64,000 bases of DNA from positions 1 to 64,000 of the forward strand of contig CAVVZI010000014.1 of assembly GCA_963752815.1 (NCBI GenBank), given 5' to 3'. Shown piece after piece: positions 10,616-18,254 of this stretch. The stretch is from Sva-07 sp963752815. Lineage in GTDB: Bacteria > Actinomycetota > Acidimicrobiia > Acidimicrobiales > Ilumatobacteraceae. How positions within the stretch are numbered: position 1 is the first letter of the stretch; the number at the start of each line of letters is the position of its first letter. The position numbers were made by a program, and so were the translations under genes. The notes under the pieces were generated by a model. It saw only the letters and a list, made by a program, of their open reading frames with translations. It was not told the origin of the DNA and made no database searches.

Positions 10616-10960
10616 TCAGGTCTGGCTCCACGCCCCTTCGGTCAGTATGAGCCACACACCAATCGGGCCGTTCAGCGCCCCAGCGAGCCGGTCGCGAATC
10701 AGGTCGGCTCGGCGTTGCTGGTCGGCGAGGCGGCTTTCCAGTCTCCGAGTGCGTACCTCGATGACGAAACGAAGCTCCCCGACGTCGTACTCGCTCTTCT
10801 CGCGGAATCGGATCTCGATGTCGCCGAGATCCGGGGGGCCGATCCACGGCTCCTCGGAACAGTCGACCGCTTCTGCAACGACGTCCGGTAAGAGGTCCGC
10901 AAGACGTCGAAGTTCCCCGGGAGGCACGCCGTGGTGATACGTCACGTCAACGAGTGGCAC
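10616..10960 (-). CDS. Tautomerase-like small protein
   Basis: A 114-residue protein beginning Met-Pro-Leu-Val-Asp-Val, which leaves an N-terminal proline like the catalytic Pro-1 of 4-oxalocrotonate tautomerases, followed by the beta-alpha-beta pattern GELRRLADLLPDVVAEAV. The length exceeds the ~62 residues of 4-OT and is closer to the MIF/CHMI-like size class. The tautomerase assignment rests on Pro-1 and fold pattern only. It is divergent from the PIG-L gene, with 62 bases between the two starts. Confidence 0.55.
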   Translation of the reverse strand: MPLVDVTYHHGVPPGELRRLADLLPDVVAEAVDCSEEPWIGPPDLGDIEIRFREKSEYDVGELRFVIEVRTRRLESRLADQQRRADLIRDRLAGALNGPIGVWLILTEGAWSQT

Positions 10961-11022
10961 TCCACCATTTTGGTGCAGCGAGCCGCGGCGTGAAATGCGG
11001 TCGGAGCCGAGGGTGTAGGACT

Positions 11023-11760
11023 GTGAGCGTGTCGAACGAGTTCGTACCGGTCAACCGTCTGACGGTCGACGGCCCCACCGAGGAGGAATGGGCCGAGGTC
11101 ACCGCGGGCCTCGCGCCACTCACCCTGGAGCCGTTCGGTCGCTTGGTCGTTGTCAGTCCCCATCCCGACGACGAGACACTCGGATGCGGCGGCCTGGTCG
11201 CCACCGCGGCGGAGTCGGCGGTGCCCGTGGTGGTGCTCGTCGTCACCGACGGCGAATTGGCAGGTCCGCAGAAGAACCTGGCAGAGATCCGCCGCGGCGA
11301 ACTTCACGCAGCCGTCACAGCACTGTGCGGCTTGGATGGCGTCACGGTTCACTTCCTCGAGCGACCCGACGGCGGAGTCGCCGGCCATCTCGACTTCGTG
11401 CGGTCGGCTGTGGCCGACGTGATCGGCCCCGGCGACTTGGTCGTCTGCCCGCTGATCGACGACGGGCATCCTGATCACGAGGCAGTCTCTCGGGCCACGG
11501 ACATCGCGGCACGGACGACCGCAGCGAGACTGCTGACGTTCCCGGTTTGGGCGTGGCACTGTCACGACCCGAAATCGTCGCGGATCGGTCGCGGACGCCG
11601 ACTCGAACTCGGCGAATCCGCCCGACGACGTAAGCGCACGGCCATCGAGCAATACGTGTCCCAACTCGGAGGCGACAACCCGGTCGTTCCGGCATGGATG
11701 TTGCCGCGCCTGGACCGCGCCTTCGAGGTGTACGTCGAGCCGGATGCGCCTGCACCGTGA
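11023..11760 (+). CDS. PIG-L family deacetylase
   Basis: The zinc-binding PHPDDETLGCGG motif (about residues 45-56) and a later GHPDHEAVSRAT motif identify the LmbE/PIG-L fold. These enzymes remove acetyl groups from N-acetylglucosamine-type sugars, as in mycothiol or bacillithiol synthesis and in GPI precursor processing. The actual substrate is not evident: mycothiol genes are not nearby. GTG 11023 is used; GTG 11029 is equally possible. The sequence between residues 35 and 200 is complete relative to the family. Confidence 0.87.
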   Translation: MSVSNEFVPVNRLTVDGPTEEEWAEVTAGLAPLTLEPFGRLVVVSPHPDDETLGCGGLVATAAESAVPVVVLVVTDGELAGPQKNLAEIRRGELHAAVTALCGLDGVTVHFLERPDGGVAGHLDFVRSAVADVIGPGDLVVCPLIDDGHPDHEAVSRATDIAARTTAARLLTFPVWAWHCHDPKSSRIGRGRRLELGESARRRKRTAIEQYVSQLGGDNPVVPAWMLPRLDRAFEVYVEPDAPAP

Positions 11761-11796
11761 GGTCATTCCTCGACAGCGCGGCGTTCGGCAACGGGG

Positions 11797-12207
11797 CTAC
11801 GACGAATCGCCCTCGTTGCCGTTGCCGTCGCCGTTGACCTCGCCGTTGACCTCGCGGACGTCAGACGCGTCGCGATGCGCCCACTCGGGCGGTGCGCCGG
11901 TCTCCAACTCGATGACCCGGAACTTGGCTTGACGCCAGGCAGCGTCGCTGGCGGCGACACCTGATCCCGCTCGGCGCGCCTCGCGTACGCAACTGATCGC
12001 GTGCTCGAGCTCCCGGCGCGCCTCGTCCAGCGCCGCGGCGTGCATGGCGGCGGCGAGCGCGGCGTCGCGCGCCTCCTGTCGCTCGAGTCGGAGGCGCTCA
12101 CGATCAGCCCGTTCACGTTCCGCCGACGCACGCAGGATCGCCGCGAACTGCGCGACCGGATCTGGGGGTTCGAGCTTCGGTGACTTCGGTCGCCGCCTGC
12201 GAGGCAC
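11797..12207 (-). CDS. Hypothetical coiled-coil protein
   Basis: No family was recognised. The 136-residue product has a basic, proline-rich N-terminus (MPRRRRPKSPKLEPP), a long Arg/Glu/Ala helix with heptad-like spacing (residues ~25-75) and an acidic tail with tandem NGEVNGDGNGNEG units. The tail is encoded by short direct repeats (GTTGACCTCGCC) near 11830. The codon use matches its neighbours. It converges on the PIG-L gene with a 36-base gap. Confidence 0.55.
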   Translation of the reverse strand: MPRRRRPKSPKLEPPDPVAQFAAILRASAERERADRERLRLERQEARDAALAAAMHAAALDEARRELEHAISCVREARRAGSGVAASDAAWRQAKFRVIELETGAPPEWAHRDASDVREVNGEVNGDGNGNEGDSS

Positions 12208-12274
12208 GAGTCGTCATCGTACTTGAACCCTCGCACCCGTCTCGGACCGCAAGACCAGCTCGCGGTTGCCTGCC

Positions 12275-12886
12275 TCAAACGACGGTCGATGGTGTGCCCG
12301 ACCACCAACTCGGGTCCGCATGGGGTGGTGGCGACGGCCGGCTGAGAGCGTGTCCGCGGCGAAGGTCACGCAGCACGCCGATCTCGGCGATGTGATGGAC
12401 ATGCTCGGTCAGCATCGTCGTCACGAGTCGCACGACCGGCACCGACTCACCCCAGTGGGCGGGCCGCGGCTCGAACGCCGCCTCTGCGCTCAGCCCGTCG
12501 ACGACATCGATGAAATCGTCCTGCGCCCGGTACAGCCACGCGAGCCCGGCGCTGACGTCGCCCGGTACGTCGGCGTCGTTGAGGTCTGGCCGCGTGCCGT
12601 CGAAAGCAAACTGCCGGTAGATGTCCGTCCAGGCAGCAAGATGGATGACGCGCCACGCGATTGTCGTCGTGGGTAGCGGGTCGGGTGGCGGCCACGAGTC
12701 TTCACAGACGAACTCGCCCGAACCCCAGCCCCGTACCGACGTCCCGCGCCTGCGAACCGACCAACACGGTGACGCCGGTTCCCAGAGATACTCATCCTCG
12801 GTGAGGCCGTCCAGCACCCGGCGCGCCTCGAGCCACGAGTGGCGCAACTGAACCTTGAGCACGTCGGCAGCAGACGGCATCGACAC
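12275..12886 (-). CDS. DinB-like domain protein
   Basis: The 203-residue protein follows the DinB/MDMPI four-helix pattern: a first helix with LRHSWLEARRVLDGLTEDEYLWEP, a middle His in WRVIHLAAWTDIYRQ, and a late HVHHIAEIGVLRDL segment. The spaced histidines are placed where DinB proteins bind a metal. Members include thiol transferases using mycothiol or bacillithiol, but no specific substrate is implied here. The GTG start at 12886 lies six bases after TAGTGT, a leaderless arrangement. Confidence 0.75.
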   Translation of the reverse strand: MSMPSAADVLKVQLRHSWLEARRVLDGLTEDEYLWEPASPCWSVRRRGTSVRGWGSGEFVCEDSWPPPDPLPTTTIAWRVIHLAAWTDIYRQFAFDGTRPDLNDADVPGDVSAGLAWLYRAQDDFIDVVDGLSAEAAFEPRPAHWGESVPVVRLVTTMLTEHVHHIAEIGVLRDLRRGHALSRPSPPPHADPSWWSGTPSTVV

Positions 12887-12970
12887 GCCGCAACACTAAA
12901 TCGATTCCCGGACCGACCGGAGGAGCGCCGAGCGGTGAACGGCGGGTCGTTGCGTCGGGCTGCGGACTTC

Positions 12971-13798
12971 TCAGTCGGGGGCGTCCCGGTAGCCGATCAT
13001 CATCACGTGTGATGTCGCCCCCATGAGGGCGGACTCGGACTCGACGGCCCGCGCCGCGAAGAGCTGGTTGTCGAAATCCGTTGGGTCTTCGACGATCCAG
13101 CTCGGTCCCTCGACGGCGAGCAGTCGCACATCGACCAGGCCCGCGTGGAGCGCTTCGTCACGGAGTTCTTCCGGATGGTGGAAGTAGGCGGTCGTGAAGA
13201 ACTCGGGGCGAGTCTGCACGTCAGGGTTGCGGTGCTGACCTGACGCGAGATCTCGTTCGACGATCGGCCGAAAGACGGCGTCGTCCAGGTTCCTACGCTT
13301 GAGCCCGTCAATGAGCGAAGCGAATCGCGAAATCCCCACGGCGACCACGACGCCGCCCGGCCGGACGATGCGTCGCGCTTCGGCAAGCGCCGTGGCGCGA
13401 TCCGATGCTTCGGTGAGGTGGTAGAGCGGGCCGAGCAACAGCACCGCGTCTGCTCCTTCACTCACACCCGAGAGGTCTCGAGCGTCACCGAGTTCGGATG
13501 TCAGACCGCGCAGGTTCTGGCTTCGGGCAATTTCGGCGACCTGCTCGACGTGTCGCTCGACCGGCTCGATCACGTGGACCTCGAAGCCACGTTCCACGAG
13601 CGGTACCGCGTAGATCCCGGTGCCGCCTCCGACGTCGAGGATTCGACCAGGAGGCGGTGGCAGATGCCGGTCCAGGAGCTCGAGCGTTCGGACGTATTCA
13701 AGGCGCGGTCGTCCGTCGACGAACAGCCGCGAGGACTCAAGCCCAAGGTCGTAGTGCGCAGCAATGTCCGGATCGACCACGGCGTGAGCATCACACAC
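12971..13798 (-). CDS. Class I SAM-dependent methyltransferase
   Basis: The Rossmann-fold motif I ILDVGGGTGIYAVPL (about residue 55), the acidic motif-II position HVIEPVERHVEQ and the motif IV segment GADAVLLLGPLYHLTEASD are all present. The YHLTE signature is typical of small-molecule methyltransferases related to UbiE. The substrate is unknown. The gene lies 24 bases downstream of the cupin (DUF985) gene on the same strand, so the two are probably co-transcribed. The start is taken at the GTG at 13798; GTG 13780 is an alternative. Confidence 0.8.
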   Translation of the reverse strand: MCDAHAVVDPDIAAHYDLGLESSRLFVDGRPRLEYVRTLELLDRHLPPPPGRILDVGGGTGIYAVPLVERGFEVHVIEPVERHVEQVAEIARSQNLRGLTSELGDARDLSGVSEGADAVLLLGPLYHLTEASDRATALAEARRIVRPGGVVVAVGISRFASLIDGLKRRNLDDAVFRPIVERDLASGQHRNPDVQTRPEFFTTAYFHHPEELRDEALHAGLVDVRLLAVEGPSWIVEDPTDFDNQLFAARAVESESALMGATSHVMMIGYRDAPD

Positions 13799-13822
13799 CC
13801 GACGGCGAGTCGAACCCTGAGT

Positions 13823-14263
13823 TCACGGCGCAGCCGAGATGGGCGGGCTCCACCCCGGCGGCGCGAGCTCGAACGCGTCAAAGCGGAACGGTGGGGCGAC
13901 CGTGCAGCTCACGAGCGTGTACCCGACCGGCTCGCTGGCGAGAGGTGTGGCGGCCTGCCAAGCGTCAGGTGGGACCACGGCCTGGGGTCGTTGTCCCATC
14001 GAGAGATCGGAGCCAAGCACGATCGACGTGGGCGGGGACCCGGGGACGACGATGTCGAGTCGGAGCGGGTCGCCGACGTGATGTAGCCACAATTCGGCTG
14101 ATCCGATCACTCGGTGCCAGTCCGAGTGGTCCGTCGCTTCGAGGAGGAACCAGATCGCCGAGCTCGACTCGTCCCGCCACGTTTCCGCATACCACCCACC
14201 CTCCGGATGAGGCTGCAGACCGAGCAGCTCGATCGTGGATCGCGCGTCGAGGATGTGGGCCAC
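13823..14263 (-). CDS. Cupin_5 (DUF985) family protein
   Basis: The sequence LGLQPHPEGGWYAETWRD followed by AIWFLLEATDHSDWHRV and ELWLHHVGDPL is the recognisable DUF985/Cupin_5 pattern, a small jelly-roll barrel with candidate metal-binding His residues. The function of the family is not established. GTG 14263 is chosen because the family begins at the following AHILDAR segment. It precedes the methyltransferase in a likely two-gene operon. Confidence 0.75.
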   Translation of the reverse strand: MAHILDARSTIELLGLQPHPEGGWYAETWRDESSSAIWFLLEATDHSDWHRVIGSAELWLHHVGDPLRLDIVVPGSPPTSIVLGSDLSMGQRPQAVVPPDAWQAATPLASEPVGYTLVSCTVAPPFRFDAFELAPPGWSPPISAAP

Positions 14264-14400
14264 CGCTCGACCTTGGCACACGATGGGCTCTCCCTGGCGG
14301 AAGGTGTCGCCGATCGCGAGCGAGGATGGTGGGGCGTGTGAATGTGGAGCGCCGATTCGGTCAGCTCACCCGTGTCAGGTCGTGTCATCATGGCGGCTTC

Positions 14401-15189
14401 GTGTTGTTCTTCGACCTCGACACTTTCTGGCTCGCTGTCGTTCTTGTCGTCGTCATCGGTGGGAGCACAGCGGCGGGGATCGCCGCCGGGCGGCGGATCA
14501 GGGATCGGCCCGATGCGAGCAGCGAGCCGATCGGCGTCGTGCAAGGGGCGTTGCTGGGACTTGTCGGGCTGCTGCTGGCCTTCGGGCTCACGATGGCGGT
14601 CGGTCGGTACGAGGCCCGTCGAGCACTCGTCGTGCAGGAGGCGAACACCATCGGTACGACCTACCTCCGCGCCCAGTTGCTCCCCGAGCCGATGCGCACC
14701 AGGTCGCTCGAACTCTTGAAGGACTATGGGGACATCGCCATCGCCCTGGCCGATCAGGTGCCGTTCACCGACCAGTTCGACACCGATGTCGCGGCGTTCG
14801 ATGGCATGCAGCGCGACCTCTGGACTGAGGCAGGCCGTGCCGTCGAGGCCGACGCAACCGGAACCGGGCCGTTGACCTACATCCCTTCGTTGAACGAGAT
14901 GATCGACACCCATTCCGAGCGGATGGCATCGCTCCGCAATCGCGTGCCGATCTCCGTGATGCTGTTGCAGGTCGGCGGGAGCGCCATCGCGATCGGTGTG
15001 CTTGCCGCATATCTGGCGCTGCTCGGCCGAAGCGAAGTCACCGCGCTGATTGCTGCCGCTTTCGTGATCGTGATCCTGTTCGTGTCGTTCGATCTCGATC
15101 GGCCCGAGCGCGGGTTCATCACGGTGCCGTCCGCCCCACTCGTGGAGGCACGTGCTGAAATGGATCTCCCGCCGGCCGCCGGCCCGTGA
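14401..15189 (+). CDS. DUF4239 (bestrophin-like) membrane protein
   Basis: The product has one helix near the N-terminus (FWLAVVLVVVIGGSTAAGIA), a second at LLGLVGLLLAFGLTMAVG with the characteristic GRYEARRALVVQEANTIGTTYLRA segment after it, a soluble middle and two C-terminal helices. This is the DUF4239 layout, distantly related to bestrophin channels; transport function is unproven. The GTG at 14401 is the start best matching the family. A PIN-domain remnant abuts its 3' end, so the C-terminal residues may be of recent origin. Confidence 0.75.
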   Translation: MLFFDLDTFWLAVVLVVVIGGSTAAGIAAGRRIRDRPDASSEPIGVVQGALLGLVGLLLAFGLTMAVGRYEARRALVVQEANTIGTTYLRAQLLPEPMRTRSLELLKDYGDIAIALADQVPFTDQFDTDVAAFDGMQRDLWTEAGRAVEADATGTGPLTYIPSLNEMIDTHSERMASLRNRVPISVMLLQVGGSAIAIGVLAAYLALLGRSEVTALIAAAFVIVILFVSFDLDRPERGFITVPSAPLVEARAEMDLPPAAGP

Positions 15190-15346
15190 CGTTGCGGCCG
15201 GACTCGAAGCCGGGGTCGTCAGCCTGCCTGACGCGCTCGTGATCGCAACGGCGATCGAACGTTCAGCCGCCGAACTCCTCACGACCGACCGCAAGTGGCC
15301 GACCGCGCGCGTCCTCGAACTCGACACCACGATCACTCGAATCTGA
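15190..15346 (+). pseudogene. C-terminal remnant of a PIN-domain toxin
   Basis: An open frame from about 15152 encodes VVSLPDALVIATAIERSAAELLTTDRKWP, which matches the last conserved part of VapC-type PIN nucleases (the DA..IATA helix and the TxDR motif). The N-terminal acidic residues of the PIN active site are missing and the upstream DNA is occupied by the DUF4239 gene. It is best read as a truncated toxin left beside a working toxin-antitoxin pair. Confidence 0.45.
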
Positions 15347-15358
15347 GCGACGCATGAC

Positions 15359-15378
15359 TGGTATCGAACTGATACCAT
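15359..15378 (+). promoter_or_regulatory. Palindromic operator and -10 of the RHH-Doc toxin-antitoxin operon
   Basis: TGGTATCGAACTGATACCA is a perfect palindrome with 7-bp arms and a 5-bp centre (15359-15377). A TACCAT -10 box (15373-15378) overlaps its right arm and lies seven bases before the ATG at 15386. Ribbon-helix-helix antitoxins bind such sites and repress their own operon. Confidence 0.65.
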
Positions 15379-15385
15379 ATCGGCA

Positions 15386-15589
15386 ATGGCTATGACCTTG
15401 CGGCTTACCGACACGGAACAGGAAGCTCTCAAGGCGCGCGCTGAGGCCGAGGGAATCTCGATGCAAGACGCCGCTCGCCGCGCCGTGCGCGAGTTCGTCA
15501 CCAGAGGCGAGCACCGAGACCGTGTCGGGCAAGCCGCTCGACTTGTCATGGATGCCCACAGCGACGCGCTGCGCCGACTTGGCGAGTGA
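15386..15589 (+). CDS. Ribbon-helix-helix antitoxin
   Basis: The 67-residue protein opens with MTLRLTDTEQEALKARAEAEGISMQDAARRAVREFV, the beta-strand/helix/helix pattern of Arc/CopG-like DNA-binding antitoxins. The C-terminal part would wrap and neutralise the toxin. Its stop overlaps the GTG of the doc gene by four bases (GTGA), ensuring coupled synthesis. The palindrome at 15359-15377 is the expected operator. Confidence 0.82.
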   Translation: MAMTLRLTDTEQEALKARAEAEGISMQDAARRAVREFVTRGEHRDRVGQAARLVMDAHSDALRRLGE

Positions 15590-15969
15590 ACGACCCGGTC
15601 GAGTTTCTCGACCTCGAGGACGTCATCGGCCTCGCGATCGCGCTGTTCGGTGATCCACCACCAGTTCGCGACATGGGTCTACTCGGCTCGGCCGTCGCGC
15701 GGCCCCAGACGACAGCGTTCGGCGACGACGCCTACCCCGACATCTGGACCAAAGCCGCCGCACTCTTGCAGTCGATCGTCAAGAACCATGCACTCGTGGA
15801 CGGCAACAAGCGACTCGGATGGCTCACCACCGCCGTGTTCCTCGAGATCAACCACGTCGAAATCTCGCGAGCGAGCAACAACGACGTCTACGACCTCGTC
15901 ATCGATGTTGCCGCCGCGAACCCAAGCGTCGACGACATCGCACAACGGCTTCGCGACCTGATCAGATAG
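15586..15969 (+). CDS. doc: Doc-type Fic-fold toxin
   Basis: The 127-residue product carries the Fic core as HALVDGNKRLGW (about residues 66-77), the Doc variant of HxFxxxNxR in which the last arginine of the AMPylator motif is missing. Doc enzymes phosphorylate elongation factor Tu and arrest translation, rather than AMPylating targets. The length and the GLLGSAVARPQ and NNDVYDLVIDVA flanks fit the family. It is co-transcribed with, and translationally coupled to, the upstream RHH antitoxin. The gene appears intact. Confidence 0.87.
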   Translation: MNDPVEFLDLEDVIGLAIALFGDPPPVRDMGLLGSAVARPQTTAFGDDAYPDIWTKAAALLQSIVKNHALVDGNKRLGWLTTAVFLEINHVEISRASNNDVYDLVIDVAAANPSVDDIAQRLRDLIR

Positions 15970-16119
15970 CGGACGTCGATCGGGTACCGACAGGTCGCCG
16001 GGAGGCCTCCTCGCAATCGAGTACCGCAGCCGCCGGAAGTGAGTCAGCGCTCGGCGAACTGCGAGGCGGCTCGATGGGTCACCTGACACCAACTGGTCCG
16101 GGCCGTACGATCGGGCGCC

Positions 16120-17136
16120 GTGAGCGAACCAGGGGCACGTCGAAAATGGTGGGTAGTGGTGGCGGCGATCGTCCTCGTCGGCGCGGTCGTCGTGACGCTC
16201 GTGGTAGCGCTGCGCGGCGATGACGACGATCAGCCGGTCGGCAGCGCTCCGGTCACGTCGGTCGTCGTGCCGACGACCTCCGCTCCGCCGTTGGAGACAC
16301 CGGGCACAGCGCCGCCCAGTCCGCCCCCGAGCGACACCGCGGCGCCGTCGACGACCGAGCTCGCCGGCCGCACGTCGCCGATCGAGCAGTACGCCGGGTG
16401 CACCGCACAGAGCTGCCCCGATGTGGAGTACACAGCCGACGGGCTCCCGGTCGCGTACGACGCCGATCAGAAGACGCTCACGGTGCTGGAGGCGAGCCCG
16501 CGCAGCGTTCCGCTCGACTTCCCCGAGTCGCAGGGACGCCTGCTCACCGTCGGCCCGGACGACGTGGCCTACCTGCTCGTCGAGTCGCCGGGCGAAACGA
16601 ACTCGGGACGGATCGTCGCCGTGCCGACCGGTTCGAACGAGGCCGGCACCGTGCACGAGGTCGTCGGATCGACCGACGGCCTCGCGGATGTCTTCGTCGT
16701 GCCGAGCGCCGCCGCGATCGAGGTCGCCGACTGCTGCGGCGTCGGCGCCGACGACGGCAGCTACCCGTACGTCGACGCCAACGGCGCCGAACTCGCTGGG
16801 GACCCGAGCCGTGCGACCTGGTCGTGGGAGTGGCCTGTCAACGGCGCAATAGTCGTCCGCAACAACGAAACCGGCGAGAGCTTCGAGGTTCCCCAAACCC
16901 AGGCCGAGCGCGAGGGGTTGCGCAGCGGCGACCTCCGGCCGCTGACCGACGGGCGCGTCGTCATGCTCGTCGACGACGGGACTGGGGCGACGACCGCCTG
17001 GGTGCTCGACGCTGACAACGGCACATGGACCTCGACTGAGCTCGGCGACGCGCTCGTCGAGGCGATCGACCCTGCGGGGGCCGTGCTCACCAGGGATCAG
17101 TCGACGCTCGCCTTCGCCCTCGTCACCCTCGACTGA
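16120..17136 (+). CDS. Membrane-anchored extracytoplasmic protein of unknown function
   Basis: A single helix (WWVVVAAIVLVGAVVVTLVVAL, residues ~10-31) is followed by a Thr/Pro/Ser-rich linker (to about residue 85) and a soluble domain of about 250 residues with short repeated strands that could form a beta-propeller. Four cysteines (in AGCTAQSCPD and DCCGVG) may pair outside the cell. No family was recognised. The GTG lies eight bases after TACGAT, implying a leaderless transcript. Confidence 0.65.
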   Translation: MSEPGARRKWWVVVAAIVLVGAVVVTLVVALRGDDDDQPVGSAPVTSVVVPTTSAPPLETPGTAPPSPPPSDTAAPSTTELAGRTSPIEQYAGCTAQSCPDVEYTADGLPVAYDADQKTLTVLEASPRSVPLDFPESQGRLLTVGPDDVAYLLVESPGETNSGRIVAVPTGSNEAGTVHEVVGSTDGLADVFVVPSAAAIEVADCCGVGADDGSYPYVDANGAELAGDPSRATWSWEWPVNGAIVVRNNETGESFEVPQTQAEREGLRSGDLRPLTDGRVVMLVDDGTGATTAWVLDADNGTWTSTELGDALVEAIDPAGAVLTRDQSTLAFALVTLD

Positions 17137-17202
17137 CCGAGGCCGCTCGACTCCCGCCCGGGTCCGCGTCTCTTCGATTGCCCTCGCGGCAATGATGACG
17201 GT

Positions 17203-17931
17203 GTGGCTTCGTTTGAAGCGGTCGCCGATGAGTACGACGCTGGGCGACCCTCATACCCGGATGGGGTGTTCCTCGCGCTCGGTCCTCTTGCCGGTATCCG
17301 CGTGCTCGACGTGGGCGCCGGAACCGGGATCGCCACCAGAGCGCTCATCGCCCGGCACGCGAACGTGATCGCGATCGACCCCGGACGCGAACTGCTCCGA
17401 CGGGCGATGACCCACACCGAAGGTCTCCTCACCGTGGTCGCCGATGGCGCGGCACTTCCGGTGCGTTCGAACGTGGTGGACCTCGTGTGCTTCGCTCAGT
17501 CCTGGCACTGGCTGGACCCGTCGACGCGTGTCCCCGAGATCCATCGAGTGCTTCGCCCGAACGGCCGATGGGCCGGGTGGTGGTCCCACGCCCGCGCCGA
17601 CGGGCAGCAATGGTTCGACGACTACTGGGCTGCGATCGAACGCTGCTGCCCCGGCACCCACCGCGGACAGCGGGACACCGACTGGGGCGCCACCGTCGCT
17701 GCTGCCGGGATGTTCAGCGTCCACGAGCGTGTCACCATCCCCTGGATCCGCGAAATCCCGGCCGACGTGTGGATGATCGACCAGGCCAGCCACAGCTACG
17801 TCGTCGGGCTCCCCCGTGACAAGCGAGATCGCCTCCTCACCGACCTCCGACAGATCGTGGACTCCCAGTTCACCGACGGAACCGTGGTGGTCCCTTACGA
17901 AACGTGGCTCTGGATCGCAACACGAATCTGA
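17203..17931 (+). CDS. Class I SAM-dependent methyltransferase
   Basis: The protein shows FEAVADEYDAGRPSYPDGV at the N-terminus, motif I VLDVGAGTGIATRAL (about residue 34), the acidic ribose-binding position AIDPG, and the SWHWLDPSTRVPEIHRVLRPNGRWAGWW segment. This combination is typical of the UbiE/COQ5-related family acting on unidentified small molecules. The GTG start at 17203 matches the family's beginning. It is convergent with the small gene at 17964. Confidence 0.85.
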   Translation: MASFEAVADEYDAGRPSYPDGVFLALGPLAGIRVLDVGAGTGIATRALIARHANVIAIDPGRELLRRAMTHTEGLLTVVADGAALPVRSNVVDLVCFAQSWHWLDPSTRVPEIHRVLRPNGRWAGWWSHARADGQQWFDDYWAAIERCCPGTHRGQRDTDWGATVAAAGMFSVHERVTIPWIREIPADVWMIDQASHSYVVGLPRDKRDRLLTDLRQIVDSQFTDGTVVVPYETWLWIATRI

Positions 17932-17963
17932 GCCGCTTGCGTCGACGCGAACGCCGTCACGCG

Positions 17964-18254
17964 TCAGAGCACCGGCTCGCCATCGTCGATGGCGAGCACG
18001 CCCGCACTGAGCGCGAGGGCCGCGGCGATGCTCGCGCTGCGCTCGATGACGGTTGCGTACTGGAGGAGAACGGCCTCGGCGTTTGCCAACGGGGGCTCGC
18101 CGAGCGAGCGCACCAGGGCCGTCGGGTCGTTCGATGGAATGACGGGTTCGACGTCGGGAAGTGGTCCTGCGTCTCGCCAGATGTCGGCGGGGGTGCGCTT
18201 GGCCGGTTGGCGTCGCCGCTGGGTCCCGCGGCGTTGATCTGGGTTGCGGGTCAT
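17964..18254 (-). CDS. Small hypothetical protein downstream of the SNF2 ATPase
   Basis: A 96-residue protein with a basic N-terminus (MTRNPDQRRGTQRRRQPAKR) and a helical hydrophobic C-terminal part. Its ATG overlaps the stop of the SNF2 gene by four bases (ATGA), so the two are translationally coupled and probably act together. No family was recognised; the arginine-rich start suggests nucleic-acid contact, which is an inference. Confidence 0.6.
   Translation of the reverse strand: MTRNPDQRRGTQRRRQPAKRTPADIWRDAGPLPDVEPVIPSNDPTALVRSLGEPPLANAEAVLLQYATVIERSASIAAALALSAGVLAIDDGEPVL
17975..17997. terminator. Perfect inverted repeat between convergent genes
   Basis: GCTCGCCATCG and CGATGGCGAGC (11-bp arms) flank a single T. 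The repeat overlaps the last codons of the small gene at 17964 and lies 44 bases beyond the stop of the convergent methyltransferase. It could act as a bidirectional terminator; no T-run follows. Confidence 0.35.

Noticed and set aside
13498..14400. Extension of the DUF4239 protein far upstream
   Set aside because: The upstream residues are antisense to the methyltransferase and cupin genes and are low-complexity; the family begins at the GTG at 14401.
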